Origin: Wyeomyia smithii
Lineage: Eukaryota; Arthropoda; Insecta; Diptera; Culicidae
Direction: 5' to 3'
Assembly: GCF_029784165.1 (NCBI RefSeq)
Contig: NC_073696.1
Coordinates: 262,800,494-262,864,493, forward strand
Length of the DNA stretch: 64,000 nucleotides
Each line of letters begins with the position of its first letter. The stretch's first letter is position 1. A model generated the notes under the pieces. That model ran no database searches. It had not been told where the DNA came from and was given only the letters and a program-made list of their open reading frames with translations. The position numbers and the translations under genes were made by a program. Below, in pieces: positions 45,701 through 55,424 of this stretch.

Positions 45701-46428
45701 TCAATTGGTCGCATGCGAGTTGACCCGTTAGTAATTGAAATAAGAATAGGCAGATGGTCGCTACCGTGAGGATCGAGGATTACCTTCCATGTGCAATCCA
45801 ACCGTAGCGACGTCGAACATAAGGATAGATCCAAAGCGCTTGGGCGCGCTGGAGGTTTCGGGATACGTGTCATTTCACCGTTGTTTGAAATAGTCATGTC
45901 GAAGTCATCGCAAAGGGTATAGATTAAAGAGGAGCGGTTATCATTGTATGGGGAACCCCAAGCCACGCCATGAGAGTTGAAGTCTCCCAAAATCAAACGT
46001 GGCGAGGGAAGAAGTTCTATTAAATCAAAGAGCAGCCGTTGCCCAACCTGTGCTCTGGGGGGAATATATATTGAGGCAATACAAAGCTCTTTACCTTGTA
46101 TTGTCATTTGACATGCGACAACTTCGATGCCTGGAATCGAGGGGAGGTTAATACGATAGAAAGAATAGCACTTTTTAATCCCTAAAAGTACTCCTCCATA
46201 TGGGGTGTCTCGATCAAGGCGAATAATATTAAAATCATGGAAGTTGAGATCAATATTTGAAGTAAGCCAAGTTTCACAAAGGGAAAATGCATCGCATTTG
46301 TTTTTATTTATCAAAACTTTAAACGAATCAATTTTTGGCAAAATACTTCTACAATTCCACTGTAAGACAGAGATAGAATCCTTCATATACGCAGTTGAAT
46401 TAGGCATCGAAGGATACAATCGCTGCAA
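42721..46428 (-). CDS. LINE ORF2: endonuclease, reverse transcriptase, RNase H
   Basis: 1,235 residues, uninterrupted. The AP-like endonuclease occupies residues 18-230: QWNCRS (23-28), CETWL (51-55), GDFN (148-151), SDHLP (223-227). The reverse transcriptase spans about 480-780: YRPIA (507-511), QFGFR (542-546), FLDIKGAFD with the first catalytic Asp (576-584), GLPQGSCLSPLL (633-644), and the active-site box QLADD (664-668), where the usual aromatic residue is Leu. RNase H spans about 950-1075 with a complete acid set: Asp957 (YTDGS), Glu990, Asp1014, His1060 and Asp1070. A CxC...H...C motif lies at 1168-1184. It nicks target DNA and copies the element RNA in place. The ATG at 46428-46426 lies before the ORF1 stop, suggesting coupled re-initiation. 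Confidence 0.97.
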   Translation of the reverse strand: MQRLYPSMPNSTAYMKDSISVLQWNCRSILPKIDSFKVLINKNKCDAFSLCETWLTSNIDLNFHDFNIIRLDRDTPYGGVLLGIKKCYSFYRINLPSIPGIEVVACQMTIQGKELCIASIYIPPRAQVGQRLLFDLIELLPSPRLILGDFNSHGVAWGSPYNDNRSSLIYTLCDDFDMTISNNGEMTRIPKPPARPSALDLSLCSTSLRLDCTWKVILDPHGSDHLPILISITNGSTRMRPIDIPYDLTRNVDWKLYEEMISKAVESIQHHSPLEEYNLLAGLILDAALQAQTKKYPGVTIKERPPTPWWDQECSDVYTQRSDAFKAYQTGGIPGDYLRYSELDTKLKSLAKAKKRGYWRRFVNETSRETSMSTLWNTARRMRNRVTVNESEESSSRWIFDFARKVCPDSVPEQNIVRDASPGHDAIESPFTMAEFSVALLSCNNNAPGLDRIKFNLLKNLPGNAKRRLLNLFNKFLEQNIVPQDWRQVKVIAIQKPGKPASNHNSYRPIAMLSCIRKLMEKMILRRLDHWVESNGLLSETQFGFRRAKGTNDCLALLTTDIQLAYARKEQMASAFLDIKGAFDSVSIDILSGKLHRQGFSPILNNFLHNLLSEKHMHFTHGDLATFRISYMGLPQGSCLSPLLYNFYVNDIDECLANSCTIRQLADDSVISVTGAKAADLQGPLQDTLDNLSAWALQLGIEFSPEKTEIVVFSRKHEPAQLQTQLMGKTISQVLVHKYLGVWFDSKGTWGCHVRYLMKKCQQRVNFLRTITGQWWGAHPGDLIRLYQTTILSVIEYGCFCFRSAANTHLIKLERIQYRCLRIALGCMQSTHTMSLEVLAGVLPLKNRFWSLSYRILIKCEVLNRPVIENFERLIELNSQTRFMTLYFNHMSQNINPSSNIPNRVDLSNTSDSTVFFDTSMIEETRGIPDHLRVQQIPKKFSNKYRNINCDNMFYTDGSLLDGSTGFGIFNNNLTVSHKLDNPASVYVAELAAIQYTLGIIEKMPTDHYFIFTDSLSSIEALRSMKDVKHSPYFLGKIREHLSALSEKSTQITLAWVPSHCSIPGNEKADSLAKVGATNGDIYERPIAFNEFFALVRQNTIISWQNAWTRGELGRWLHSIIPKVSTNPWFKGLDVGRDFICVMSRLMSNHYRFDAHLRRVGLGESGICACGEGYRDIEHVVWSCPVHRDARSKLIASLQAEGRQPAVPVRDVLASRDLSYMSLIYVFLKSIHAPV

Positions 46429-47770
46429 GGAGAGGCCATTGGGCAGTCAACTGCTTCAAAAATGATCTAACTGTTGGAAGGAATGCTGTAAGAAAAATTT
46501 TAATTGGATCGGGTACATTGAAAGTTTCAAAAATCCAGTCCACAATGTCAGAAAATTTCACTAATCCAGAGTTTGTTTCATCAACTGGGAGTGTAAAAGG
46601 AGCAACTGGGGTTTTAGATGTTCCTGGCAGTGCTGGGAACTCCTTCTGGGACTTTAAATTTGCAAGCCCAGGAGGGGTTTGCTTCGGTTTTTCCGCAGCA
46701 CTGTTTGGTTTGTTTGTACCATTCATTTCACTTTGGGAAATCTTAGGACCTTTTCGGGGAAGTTTAGGAGAGGAAATATTTTTCCTCTTTCTAGACTCCC
46801 CAGGATTGGCAAAAGATGTTCCCGCTGGTGAATCGTCAGAATCGGTTTCATCAGAGGACAACAGATCAAAGGGGTTCGAAGTAACGGGAGAAGTGGTAAC
46901 GGTCTTCTTCAGCATGTCAGCGTAGGAACGCTTTGAACGCTCTTTGAGAGACCGTTTTATTTTATCCCTGCGCTGCATGTACACCGCACATGTCGAGAGC
47001 TCATGCAGATTTTCTCCGCAGTGAATACACTTTTCAGCGTTAACACTGCAAGAATCTTCCGCATGAGACTCCCCACACTTGCCACAACGTGCCTTATTGC
47101 AGCAGTAGGCGGCTGTATGGCCTAACTGCTTGCAATTCAGGCAGTTCATGACGCGGGGCACGTAGAGCCTCACAGGGAGACGAACCCGGTGGATCGAGAC
47201 GTGGCTTGGTAGTGCAGACCCGGCGAACGTAACTCGAAACGAGTCTGACGGAGTGTATACTGTTTTGCCACCGATGATCGATGCTGACCGCAATTGCTTG
47301 CAGTCGAGCACCTTTACTTCGGGACACGTTTTGTTCTTAAAGCACCCTTTGGCACTTTGCAGTATACACTCGACGGACAGACTCGAATCGGTTATGACAC
47401 CGTCGATCTCCACGTCTCGTGCGGGTATGTAAACGCGATACTCGCGTGTGAAGAGCTCAGAGCAAGCTATATCGTTGGCCTCTTTCAGGTTACCGACCAC
47501 GACACGGAGCTTGTTAGGCCGGACCTTGGAAATTTCGGTCACGCCCTTGTACTCCTTCGTCAGGTCTTTAGAAATCTGCAAGAGGTTCAACTTTTTCGAT
47601 TTCGGTCCTGCCTTTGGCCGAAAATAAACAGTATAGCTGCCCTGGGCTCCGTCTTGGTAAAGCCTGGGGCGAGGGGGGACTGAAGAATGAACAGGGGAGG
47701 GGGTAACAGAAGGGTCAGGGTCAGAGGGGTTCGGGGATGGTGGCGCGGGAGGCGAGGGATCTACATCCAT
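46400..47770 (-). CDS. LINE ORF1: gag-like RNA-binding protein
   Basis: 456 residues. The N-terminal 40 are Pro/Ser/Asp-rich. A globular region (about 45-205) contains SYTVYFRPKAG and NKLRVVVGN, an RRM-like or gag-like fold in related elements. Three zinc knuckles follow: CLNCKQLGHTAAYC (210-223), CGKCGESHAEDSC (229-241) and CIHCGENLHELSTC (248-261). The first and third have C-x2-C-x4-H-x4-C spacing; the middle one has one residue fewer before His. The C-terminal part is basic, then Ser/Pro-rich. It probably coats the element RNA and carries it to the nucleus. The ATG chosen gives the longest frame after the 5' UTR. Confidence 0.95.
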   Translation of the reverse strand: MDVDPSPPAPPSPNPSDPDPSVTPSPVHSSVPPRPRLYQDGAQGSYTVYFRPKAGPKSKKLNLLQISKDLTKEYKGVTEISKVRPNKLRVVVGNLKEANDIACSELFTREYRVYIPARDVEIDGVITDSSLSVECILQSAKGCFKNKTCPEVKVLDCKQLRSASIIGGKTVYTPSDSFRVTFAGSALPSHVSIHRVRLPVRLYVPRVMNCLNCKQLGHTAAYCCNKARCGKCGESHAEDSCSVNAEKCIHCGENLHELSTCAVYMQRRDKIKRSLKERSKRSYADMLKKTVTTSPVTSNPFDLLSSDETDSDDSPAGTSFANPGESRKRKNISSPKLPRKGPKISQSEMNGTNKPNSAAEKPKQTPPGLANLKSQKEFPALPGTSKTPVAPFTLPVDETNSGLVKFSDIVDWIFETFNVPDPIKIFLTAFLPTVRSFLKQLTAQWPLLAAIVSFDA

Positions 47771-48218
47771 CGCGCTATGTTTAGCGCACTAGCGCTGACA
47801 AGAACACGTACCTTTTTATTTCTCCCTTCCAGTAAGGTTGGTTGTCCGATCGTTCGAAGTAGCAGCCGTTACAGCCAGCAGCACCAATACAGCAGCACCA
47901 AACAGCCACCAGCAGCGAGCCAGGTGTGAGATCACTCCACACAGCGATACAACTCGCTGACACTGATGGCTTCTTCTTTTTCCTCGTTTGTGTCTCGTCC
48001 ACTGCTGTAGCACAATCCAGCCAGCAGCCAAATCGGCTTACGCACCAGCTGGCAGTCACGATGCGAAACAGTTGCACAAAGGCACGACCTTGAACCCGGA
48101 TTTATATCACTCGACCAGGCAAACAATGCCAACACTTGTTCACACGTCTTTTGTTTTATACTCTATCGGACCGATCACCAAACACGTCCAGTACTGATGC
48201 GTGTTCGGCACAGAATGT
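47771..48218 (-). promoter_or_regulatory. LINE copy 2 5' UTR with internal Inr/DPE promoter
   Basis: Taking A+1 at 48216 (ACATTC, close to the insect initiator TCAKTY), GGACGTG at 48189-48183 falls at +28 to +34, exactly where a downstream promoter element (RGWCGTG) should be. TATA-less Inr/DPE promoters are known for insect LINEs such as I and Jockey. Two bases (AC) separate the target duplication from A+1, possibly non-templated additions. The rest is CAGCA-rich leader. Confidence 0.75.
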
Positions 48219-48231
48219 GGCTGTATACCTT

Positions 48232-51200
48232 GTAGTATTTATTTTATTTCTGCCACGACCTTTCGAAGCTTTCAGCCGTAGCTAATGAAGGGTGAATGAA
48301 GGCGAATAACTTTGCACACTTCTTTGCTCTCCTCGGGCTTTTTGTTTTGAAGTTGCTTTATTGGTCTTACAAACACTTTTTCAAACTAAATTAGACTTGA
48401 TTTAAATTTGCTTTGGTAGCCTCTTGTTGTAAAATACAATATGACGCCCAGTCATGAAACTTGAACTGAAAGGAAACGGAAATCTTTTACCGCAAAAACA
48501 AACCGCAACGAGGGTGAATGTTCATCGGAAGTGAACCATTCGGTTCTTGGAATATCAGCCCAAATGACAGAGAGTAATTTGTTTGCCATTAAACCCAAAC
48601 GGCCACGCCACACCACCGTCGAGACAGAGAGGTAGAAAAATTAAGTACATCTATCTGGTAAAAACCCTGACATTAATCTTCGGATTTCCAGTATGGATTT
48701 ATGCGTTCTTTTATTTTCAGAAGCCTGAATCCCGAGAGGAGCTTATAGTAAGAAAAACTGTTTGGCGTTTAATATGGTCAAGGTATAAACAAGTGGTGAT
48801 TTTGAAATTTATGAATAAAACTATTGCACAAAAATAGACTATATACCTACATTTTAGAAATTACATCGATAGTATTAAAAAACACTGATGTTTATTTGTT
48901 GAATTAATTATATTTTAATGTTTCATTACAATTGCAAATATACGTAATGCCAGAGGACTTTCACTGATCCAGATGTCACAGCATCCGACAGCGGGGAAGG
49001 CATCGAAGATTGTCCAGCCTTTTGTAGTGTGTTATCTTTCCGGCGAAAGCGACACAAGGATAACTGAAATTATGCACGTGTTGCCGGAAGAAGGTAAACG
49101 AAGCTCGTTCCGGTTCGGTTCGGGATAACAATCGACACGTGTCAGGGGCACCTGGTGCGCCCCTTGCAAATTAACTAATGAAGCGGAAAAGCTTCGTCTC
49201 CTTCTGACTTCTGGTTGAAACAACACAGGCTATCTGCCTCCAAGGTTGAATCTGTAGACTAAACAGATAAACCCTTTCCCGCTCCTGCTAGCTAGCAGGA
49301 AGGGACAATTACCAACTTGCTGCGTGAGACAATGGCTTGGGATAGTTAATTGCATATCCACCATCTTTAATGTGAAGTTTGCTTCGCTTTTAATTAGGGG
49401 TTAATTAAAATCGCATTTGTTGGGTGAAGAGTTTTATCCAAAAACTATAATTGATTGTTTTTCCAGAACGGTGACCTAGATTTGGTCTTAAATCATGGTT
49501 GAACGGGAAAACAATACGTGGAAATAATCAAACTGTCACAATATTCAATTTTCTATCATGTTCTGCTGAAAATAATGCCCTCCACTCCACACGAAATATA
49601 ACGACATTTTTAATCAAGCTCTGCTTTCACGATATTCGTTTTCATTACCGGTGAATTATTTATACTTGTCGAACAACTGCACTTTTTTCAATTTGAAAAT
49701 TTATCACATCTAGTTTTTCATCAACATCATTCAAGCTTTAACGATAGCATTTCAACCATTTGAATGATTGATAAACGTTTTTTCAATCTTGGCGTGAGCT
49801 TTATTTCCACAAAAGCGGTTTTGGAAAACAATCTTGCTCTACGGGTGGGGTATAGGCTTACCAAATTTTATCGAGAGCTATCTTTTTTATTAATTGCCTG
49901 TTCGAAATTCAATGTTCAACGGAGTTGTTCATCTGTTATAATAAAACGCAAAAAACACTAGTGGTGTGATCTGGTCTTTCTCATTCGATATCAATTATTT
50001 ATTAGAATGTTTTGGAACCTAAACGTCAATTCATTGTAAAGTAGCACACACATACATTCAGAAATATTCGTATACGTCCTTTGGTTTTACCTATGTCGGC
50101 GAAAAAATTAAATTTCTAATGCAACACAAATGCAAACCAAACCACTGAGGCAAGCCGGAAAAGTGGGGTTAACTCGACCATGCAATTCTCTTTCTGTCTA
50201 ATTGGGTCAGCCACACGACTGGCAACTTTCTACAATTGTGAAATGCAGGCACGTCAAAAGAAGCAAAACGTTAGAACATAGAATCCAATTGCACTGTCGG
50301 GTTCGGTGCTTTAATTTAATTGATCTTTACGACGGTGCTGAAATAAAACACGAGAACAGCACTCTTGCTACACGCTAAAGTTGAATGGTGTTTAACCACA
50401 GAAATATGGTGCGGAATTAGCGCAAGTTTTGATTAGCTTCGTATCTTGGATAACAGCAATGACACATCTTTTGTTAAAATATACTTTTTCCGTGATCTGG
50501 CCATGTCTGTGTATGTGCGAATAAAAAAACGCAATAATTGCTCAAACTCTAACTTTTACGTGTTCCAATGCAACGAGTCGGAAACCATCGGCTGTCGTAA
50601 TTAGATCTATTCAGGCGTGTAACAAAGTCTTCTCTCGTCTGCTTCCAATTTAGCAATATTATTTGTCGTACCTTTTGACTCTCGGGGTGCGCTACGATCA
50701 GAAATATAAAAATAATGCTGTTTAATACCGTTTACATGCGGTATATTTCTCGTTGTGAAGAACTTTTCCAGAAGTCGAAAGGCGCCCACACCGAAATACG
50801 ATGATGTCCAGAGATATATAAGTAAAAGTATGAGCACTCTAACGGATCATTGCTCCTGTCGGCTGCGATGTGACGATGGCTACGAATCTAATGTTATCCC
50901 GCGTCTAAGTTTGAAGGACGTAACGAAACCGAATTAAGATGGAACCATTGGTAATGACACTAGATTGACTATCTAATCAATACAGCAATTTAATTTTCTC
51001 GGGTGTTCGAGCGTTACTTCAGAGTTTTTTCTGAGAACAGCTAGAGACTCCAGCCTCCTACAGAGGGGTATTGAGAAATAATAGATTCAGACACCACTGG
51101 CGAATGAGAACATAACTTCACAAGCAACAAATAAAGATACAGTACAGCGGATTTAATCGTGACTTCTGTTACCATGTGCTGTAGCCGGCAAACATCGCAC

Positions 51201-51600
51201 CAAGTAGAGTTGAAAAAATTGATCTGATTTCCGGTTCGAAGTCCGACCGGAAATAAATTTTGAAATATCGATTCCATCCTAAAACGAAGCGTTCCGGAAC
51301 GGGCAACGAACCGGAAAATGTTCCCGAGGTTGGGAAATTCAATTTCGACAGTAGAACAAGTTATGATGAAAATCACAGACAGAAAATCGTCTAGTCGCAC
51401 TATCGTACGACGCACTTTCCATTAAATAGGGTATATTGTTGCTACCATACATGTTTGGAAGGTCTCAAAATTTTGCCAGTGAGTTTTTTTTCCTCTCAGT
51501 TGAAAGGTAATCATTTACTAAATTTTTGGCTTTTATGGAAAGCCCGAATCTTACGTCTATATTTTGAAATGCACGACTCTGCAACTATCCACAAGCAATC
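48232..51600. other. Unassigned intergenic stretch
   Basis: No transposon ends, tandem arrays or convincing exons recognised. Open frames are under 125 codons, without conserved motifs. Includes 51041-51415, which reads as 124 codons on the minus strand but shows no family resemblance; a TTCCGGTTCG-rich patch at 51230-51330 accounts for part of it. Confidence 0.45.
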
Positions 51601-51607
51601 TATTCAT

Positions 51608-51962
51608 TCATTCATTGCATGTTGTTGGGTAAAGTTCAGTTTCGTTGATTGACCAGTAGCAGGTATCTCTAATACTGATGCTAGGCAATGGCACTGGCCA
51701 GAACGGTTCGTGAAAGAGTACTCCACCGGATAGAAGCATGTTAAGAAAATAATCATAATTTCTGAACCAACCAGAGGTAATTTCATCACAAAACCCCAAA
51801 AGCCTCTTCGGTACCGTCTTGATTATCTCCCCTTCTAGGTTTATCAAACAAGAATTTCTACCAAATTGCAAATCAAAGAACTCGACATGGTGAAAGAGTA
51901 ATTTTCTCCGATAGTAGGTATGTCCGTTATTAGTGTGTTGAGCGGAGTCAAAGTAACCAGGT
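51608..51962 (-). CDS. Unassigned coding-like frame
   Basis: A minus-strand frame of about 118 codons is open from after a stop near 51963 to a TGA at about 51608-51606; the first ATG is at 51871. It is rich in aromatic residues and Cys, with blocks such as RRKLLFHHVEFFDLQFGRNS, LLGFCDEITSGWFRNYDYF and GGVLFHEPFWPVPLP. The composition looks protein-like rather than random AT-rich sequence. No family is recognised. Options are an exon of an unknown gene, an endogenous viral fragment or chance. No clear splice sites are present. Confidence 0.3.
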
Positions 51963-52826
51963 TAGTTACTTATTTCGAGATCGGATCAGTTTTCAATTTC
52001 AAAAGACTAGATTAGTCAAGAGATTTCCTAAGCTTCGACACACATTATTTTTCTAAGGAAGGAATATTAATTTAAATTGACACATTGTTTGACGCCAATG
52101 CGCCACATATTAGAAGCTTGACTGAATTCTTCCTGTAAATTTATTTTAAGTACATTATAATCATCCATGAGCACACGGAAGCCAGTTACTTGTGGTGTAA
52201 TAAAATTCATTTGAAAGATGTGAATGAATATTTAATACAGATCTCTTCTTCACACTATTGTGTAACTTTTCCAAAGGACTCAAGAAATTGTCTCCTCTTT
52301 CACTCGGTTTCTTGAATTACAGCGTTATTACAATAAATTGTCAACGATTTCCTGCCTCAAATCGGAAGGTTCTAATATTGCCTAGCTTATTATGCAAAGA
52401 GTATCATGAAAAAGGTCAGAATATCTTAGGTACTAATCGAAGAGAGAATAACAATACAGGGTCTCTCATTGTTACTTAGTTTCTTTCGGAAAGTGACGCG
52501 AGTCTTTTGTTTTCGATTGGTGTGACATCCTAAAAGAGACGCGGGGTGGTCTTCGAAACTTCACTGTTAGAAAAATGTGCCAAAATTTTTGTCGAATCGC
52601 ATATCAAAATTGCATCCATTATCTCTCCTCACCATCGTTATGATAAAGATTTAAAAAAAATCCACGCAAACGTAATTTCCATAATTTTCAAACAAAATCG
52701 TGATTGACGAACTGAAATTTAAATGAGAGTATAACATACGTGACGTGTAACATTCATAATTTTTACTGTGTAGTGACAAAAAATTCCCGAGGATCAAACA
52801 ATTATACTGTTGGAATTTGATTGACT
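51963..52826. other. Unassigned intergenic stretch
   Basis: No gene or repeat recognised. Short frames only. Confidence 0.45.
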
Positions 52827-54700
52827 ACTTTTTTCTTTCCCCTCTCTTCTTTCTCTTCTCTACTCTTTCCTTTCTCTCTTTTCCCATGTCTACATTGTCT
52901 TCTCTACTCTCTCCTTTCTCCTTTTTCCTCTCTCCTCTCTCCTCTCATTTTTCTCTCCTCATTTTTTTCTCTCTTCACTTTTTTTTCTCTAGTCACCTTC
53001 TTCTTTCCTCGCTTTTTTCTCTCCTCACTTTCTTCTCTCTGCACTTTTTTCTCTCCCACTTTCTTCTCACTTACTTTTTTCTCACTTTCTTCTCTCCTCA
53101 CTCTTTTCTCTCCTCACTTTTTTCTCTTCTCACTTTTTTCTCTCCTCGCTTTTTTCTCTTCTCACTTTTTTCTCTTCTCACTTTTTTCTCTCCCACTTTC
53201 TTCTCTTCTTACTTTTTTCTCTCCTCACTTTTTTCTCTCCTCGCTTTTTTCTCTGCTCACTTTCTTCTCTCTGCACTTTCTTCTCTCGTTACTTTTTTCT
53301 CTCCTCACTTTTTACTCTCCTCACTTTTTTCTCTTCTCACTTTTTTTTCTCCTCACTTTTTTCTCTCCTCACTTTTTTTCCTCACTTTTTCCTCTCCTCG
53401 CTTCCTTCTCTCCTCACTTTTTTTCTCCTCACTTTTATCTCTTCTCACTTTTTTTTCTCCTCACTTTTTTCTCTCCTCACTTTCTTCTTTGCTCACTTTT
53501 TTCTAAACTAACTTTTTTTTCTTCTCACTTTCTTCTCTCCTCACTTTTTTCTCTCCTAATATTTTTCCCTCCTTAGTTTTTTCTCTCGTCACTTTTTTCT
53601 CTTCTCAGTTTTTTTCTCTCGTCACCTTTTTCTCTTCTCACCTTTTTCTCTCTTCACTTTTTTCTCACCCCACCTTTTTCTCTTCTCACCTGTTTCTCTC
53701 CTCACCATTTCCTCTCCTCACGTTTTTCTCTCCTCAGCCTTTTCCCCCCTAACCTTTTTCTCACCTCACCTTTTTCTCTCCACACTTTTTTCTCTCCTCA
53801 CCTTTTTCTTTTCTCACCTTTTTCTCTCCTCGCCTTTTTCTGTCCTCACTTTTTTTCTCTCCTCACTTTTTTCTCTCCTCGTCTTTTTCTCTCCTAACCT
53901 TTTCCTCTTCTATCATTTTTCTCTCCTCACTTTTTTCTCTCCTCACCTTCTTCTCTCCTCACCTTTTTCTCTCTTCACCTTTTTCTCCCCTCACTTGTTT
54001 CTCTCCTTACTTTTTCGTCTCCTCGTCTTTTCCCCTCCTCACCCTTTTCTCTCCACTTTTTTTGCTCTCCTCACTTCTTTCTCTCCTCACCTTTTACTCT
54101 CCTTTTTTTTCTCTCCTCTCTTTTTTTCTCTTCTCTCTTTTTTTCTCTCCTCTCTTTTTTTCTCTCCTTTCTTTTTGCTCTCTCCTCTTATTTTTCTCTT
54201 TTCACTTTTTTCTGACCTCATATTTTTCTATCCTCACTTTCTCACTTCTCATTTATTTCTCTCCTTACTCCTAACCTTTTTCTCTGTTTACTTCTCTTTT
54301 TTTCTCTCCTTTTCTCTTTTTTCTTTTAACTTTTCTTCCTTCTCACTCCTTTTTCAATCTTTTCTTTCCTCACTCTTTTCGCTTCTCAATATTTTTGTTC
54401 CTCAATCTTTTCTTTTCTCATTTTCTCTCCACTCTTTGCTTAACTCACTTTTTTCCCATCTTTCTTTTCTCCCTTCTTTCTCTCCTCCACTCTCTCTTTT
54501 CTCCACTCTCTCTTTTCTAAATTCTCTCGTTTCTCCCCGCTCTCCTTCTTCCTTTTCTCTTTTCTCCCGTCTTTTTTATACCCTATTTTTCTTTTCTCTC
54601 CTCTTTTTATCTTTCGTTTCGTTTTTGAACCTCTTTCTTTCACTTCTCTATCTATTCTCTTTCCTCTATTTTCTCCCATGCTTCTTGTTTTTCTGCACAT
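52827..54700. repeat. Polypyrimidine tract of about 1.9 kb (CTTTTTTCTCTCCTCA units)
   Basis: The plus strand is almost entirely C and T with occasional A. The unit is about 15-17 bp, best preserved at 53090-53560, decaying to irregular CTCTTTTT runs by 54100-54700. Frames of 229, 251 and 257 codons (Phe, Leu, Ser only) are artefacts of composition. A small satellite patch lies at 55250-55330. The tract ends 30 bp before the SINE. Confidence 0.9.
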
Positions 54701-54730
54701 ACTTTTTTGCTCGCAATACTAATACTAACG

Positions 54731-54940
54731 GACCTCCCAGTTGGCCTCGAAGTACGATGCTGGTCTAACAAGCCAATTGTCGTGAGTTCGAGTCTCGGCT
54801 CGAGAGGTACTGTTAGTGTCAGTAGGATCGTAGCGCTAGCCCCGCAATTGTCCTGTACACTGAACAGTTGGCTGCGAAGTCTGTGTATAAGGAACAGAAG
54901 GTCGAGTCCATAATCGGAATGTAGCACCAAGGCTTTGCTC
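54731..54940 (+). mobile_element. tRNA-derived SINE, copy 2 (210 bp)
   Basis: Same length and family as 22526-22735. Target duplication TACTAATACTAACG (54717-54730) and TACTAAAACTAACG (54941-54954), 13 of 14 identical. It carries AGTTCGAGTCT as B box (54785-54795), the CTAACAA anticodon-like loop, and the GTAGCACCAAGGCTTTGCTC 3' end. Confidence 0.88.
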
Positions 54941-55424
54941 TACTAAAACTAACGCAATACAGTCAAGTTGTTTAACGTGGGTTGTTTTTGCAAGAACTCA
55001 AAAACGATACAAGATATTGACCTCATTTCAATCACGATTTCCGTTTTAGAACAAAAGTTATTATATATGAGTTTAAAAAACACACAAATTTTAGTGTAAA
55101 TACTGGAAATTTATAACATTGCATTTTCTACGTTATTTTTCAACTCAATTTAGTCTTTCTTTACGTGGTTCCATACAAATTTGGAACGTATCCCCGGCAT
55201 AAAAAAGACGGACTGTATTCTCTAATCGCTAAATCTTGATATTTCCTCATTATTTCTTTTTTCTCTTCTCTACTCTACTCTATTCACCTCTTTACTCTCT
55301 TCACCCATCAACCTTCTCTACTCTTCTACAGCCAAATGGAATGGAAAGAGAGGAAAGAACGGTTTTTAATCTCCAATCTATGGTAGATCAATCTACATGG
55401 ACCCCTTTCCTTTATTAACCTAGA

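Larger units (their letters stand above)
42343..48218 (-). mobile_element. Full-length I/Loa-type LINE, copy 2
   Basis: About 5.88 kb, flanked by exact 13-bp duplications GGCTGTATACCTT at 42330-42342 and 48219-48231. On the minus strand: internal promoter and 5' UTR (about 450 bp), ORF1, ORF2 overlapping it by 29 bases, 3' UTR of about 360 bp and a GAAGAAAA... poly(A) tail. Endonuclease, reverse transcriptase and RNase H together, with a gag-like ORF1 bearing three zinc knuckles, fit the I clade best; Loa is the alternative. Jockey clade is disfavoured because it lacks RNase H. Confidence 0.96.

Noticed and set aside
44948..47683. Plus-strand frames of 129-157 codons opposite LINE ORF1 and ORF2
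   Set aside because: Antisense shadows of confirmed LINE genes, with no independent motifs.
42343..48218. Jockey-clade assignment for the LINE
   Set aside because: Jockey elements lack RNase H; this ORF2 has a complete RNase H domain, favouring I or Loa.
52817..54768. Long frames of 229, 251 and 257 codons rich in Phe, Leu and Ser
   Set aside because: They are products of the polypyrimidine repeat, which is open in several frames at once.
54731..54940. A valine tRNA gene
   Set aside because: The tRNA-like head lacks a full cloverleaf with acceptor stem, sits in a 210-bp unit with target duplications, and has a second copy: it is a SINE.
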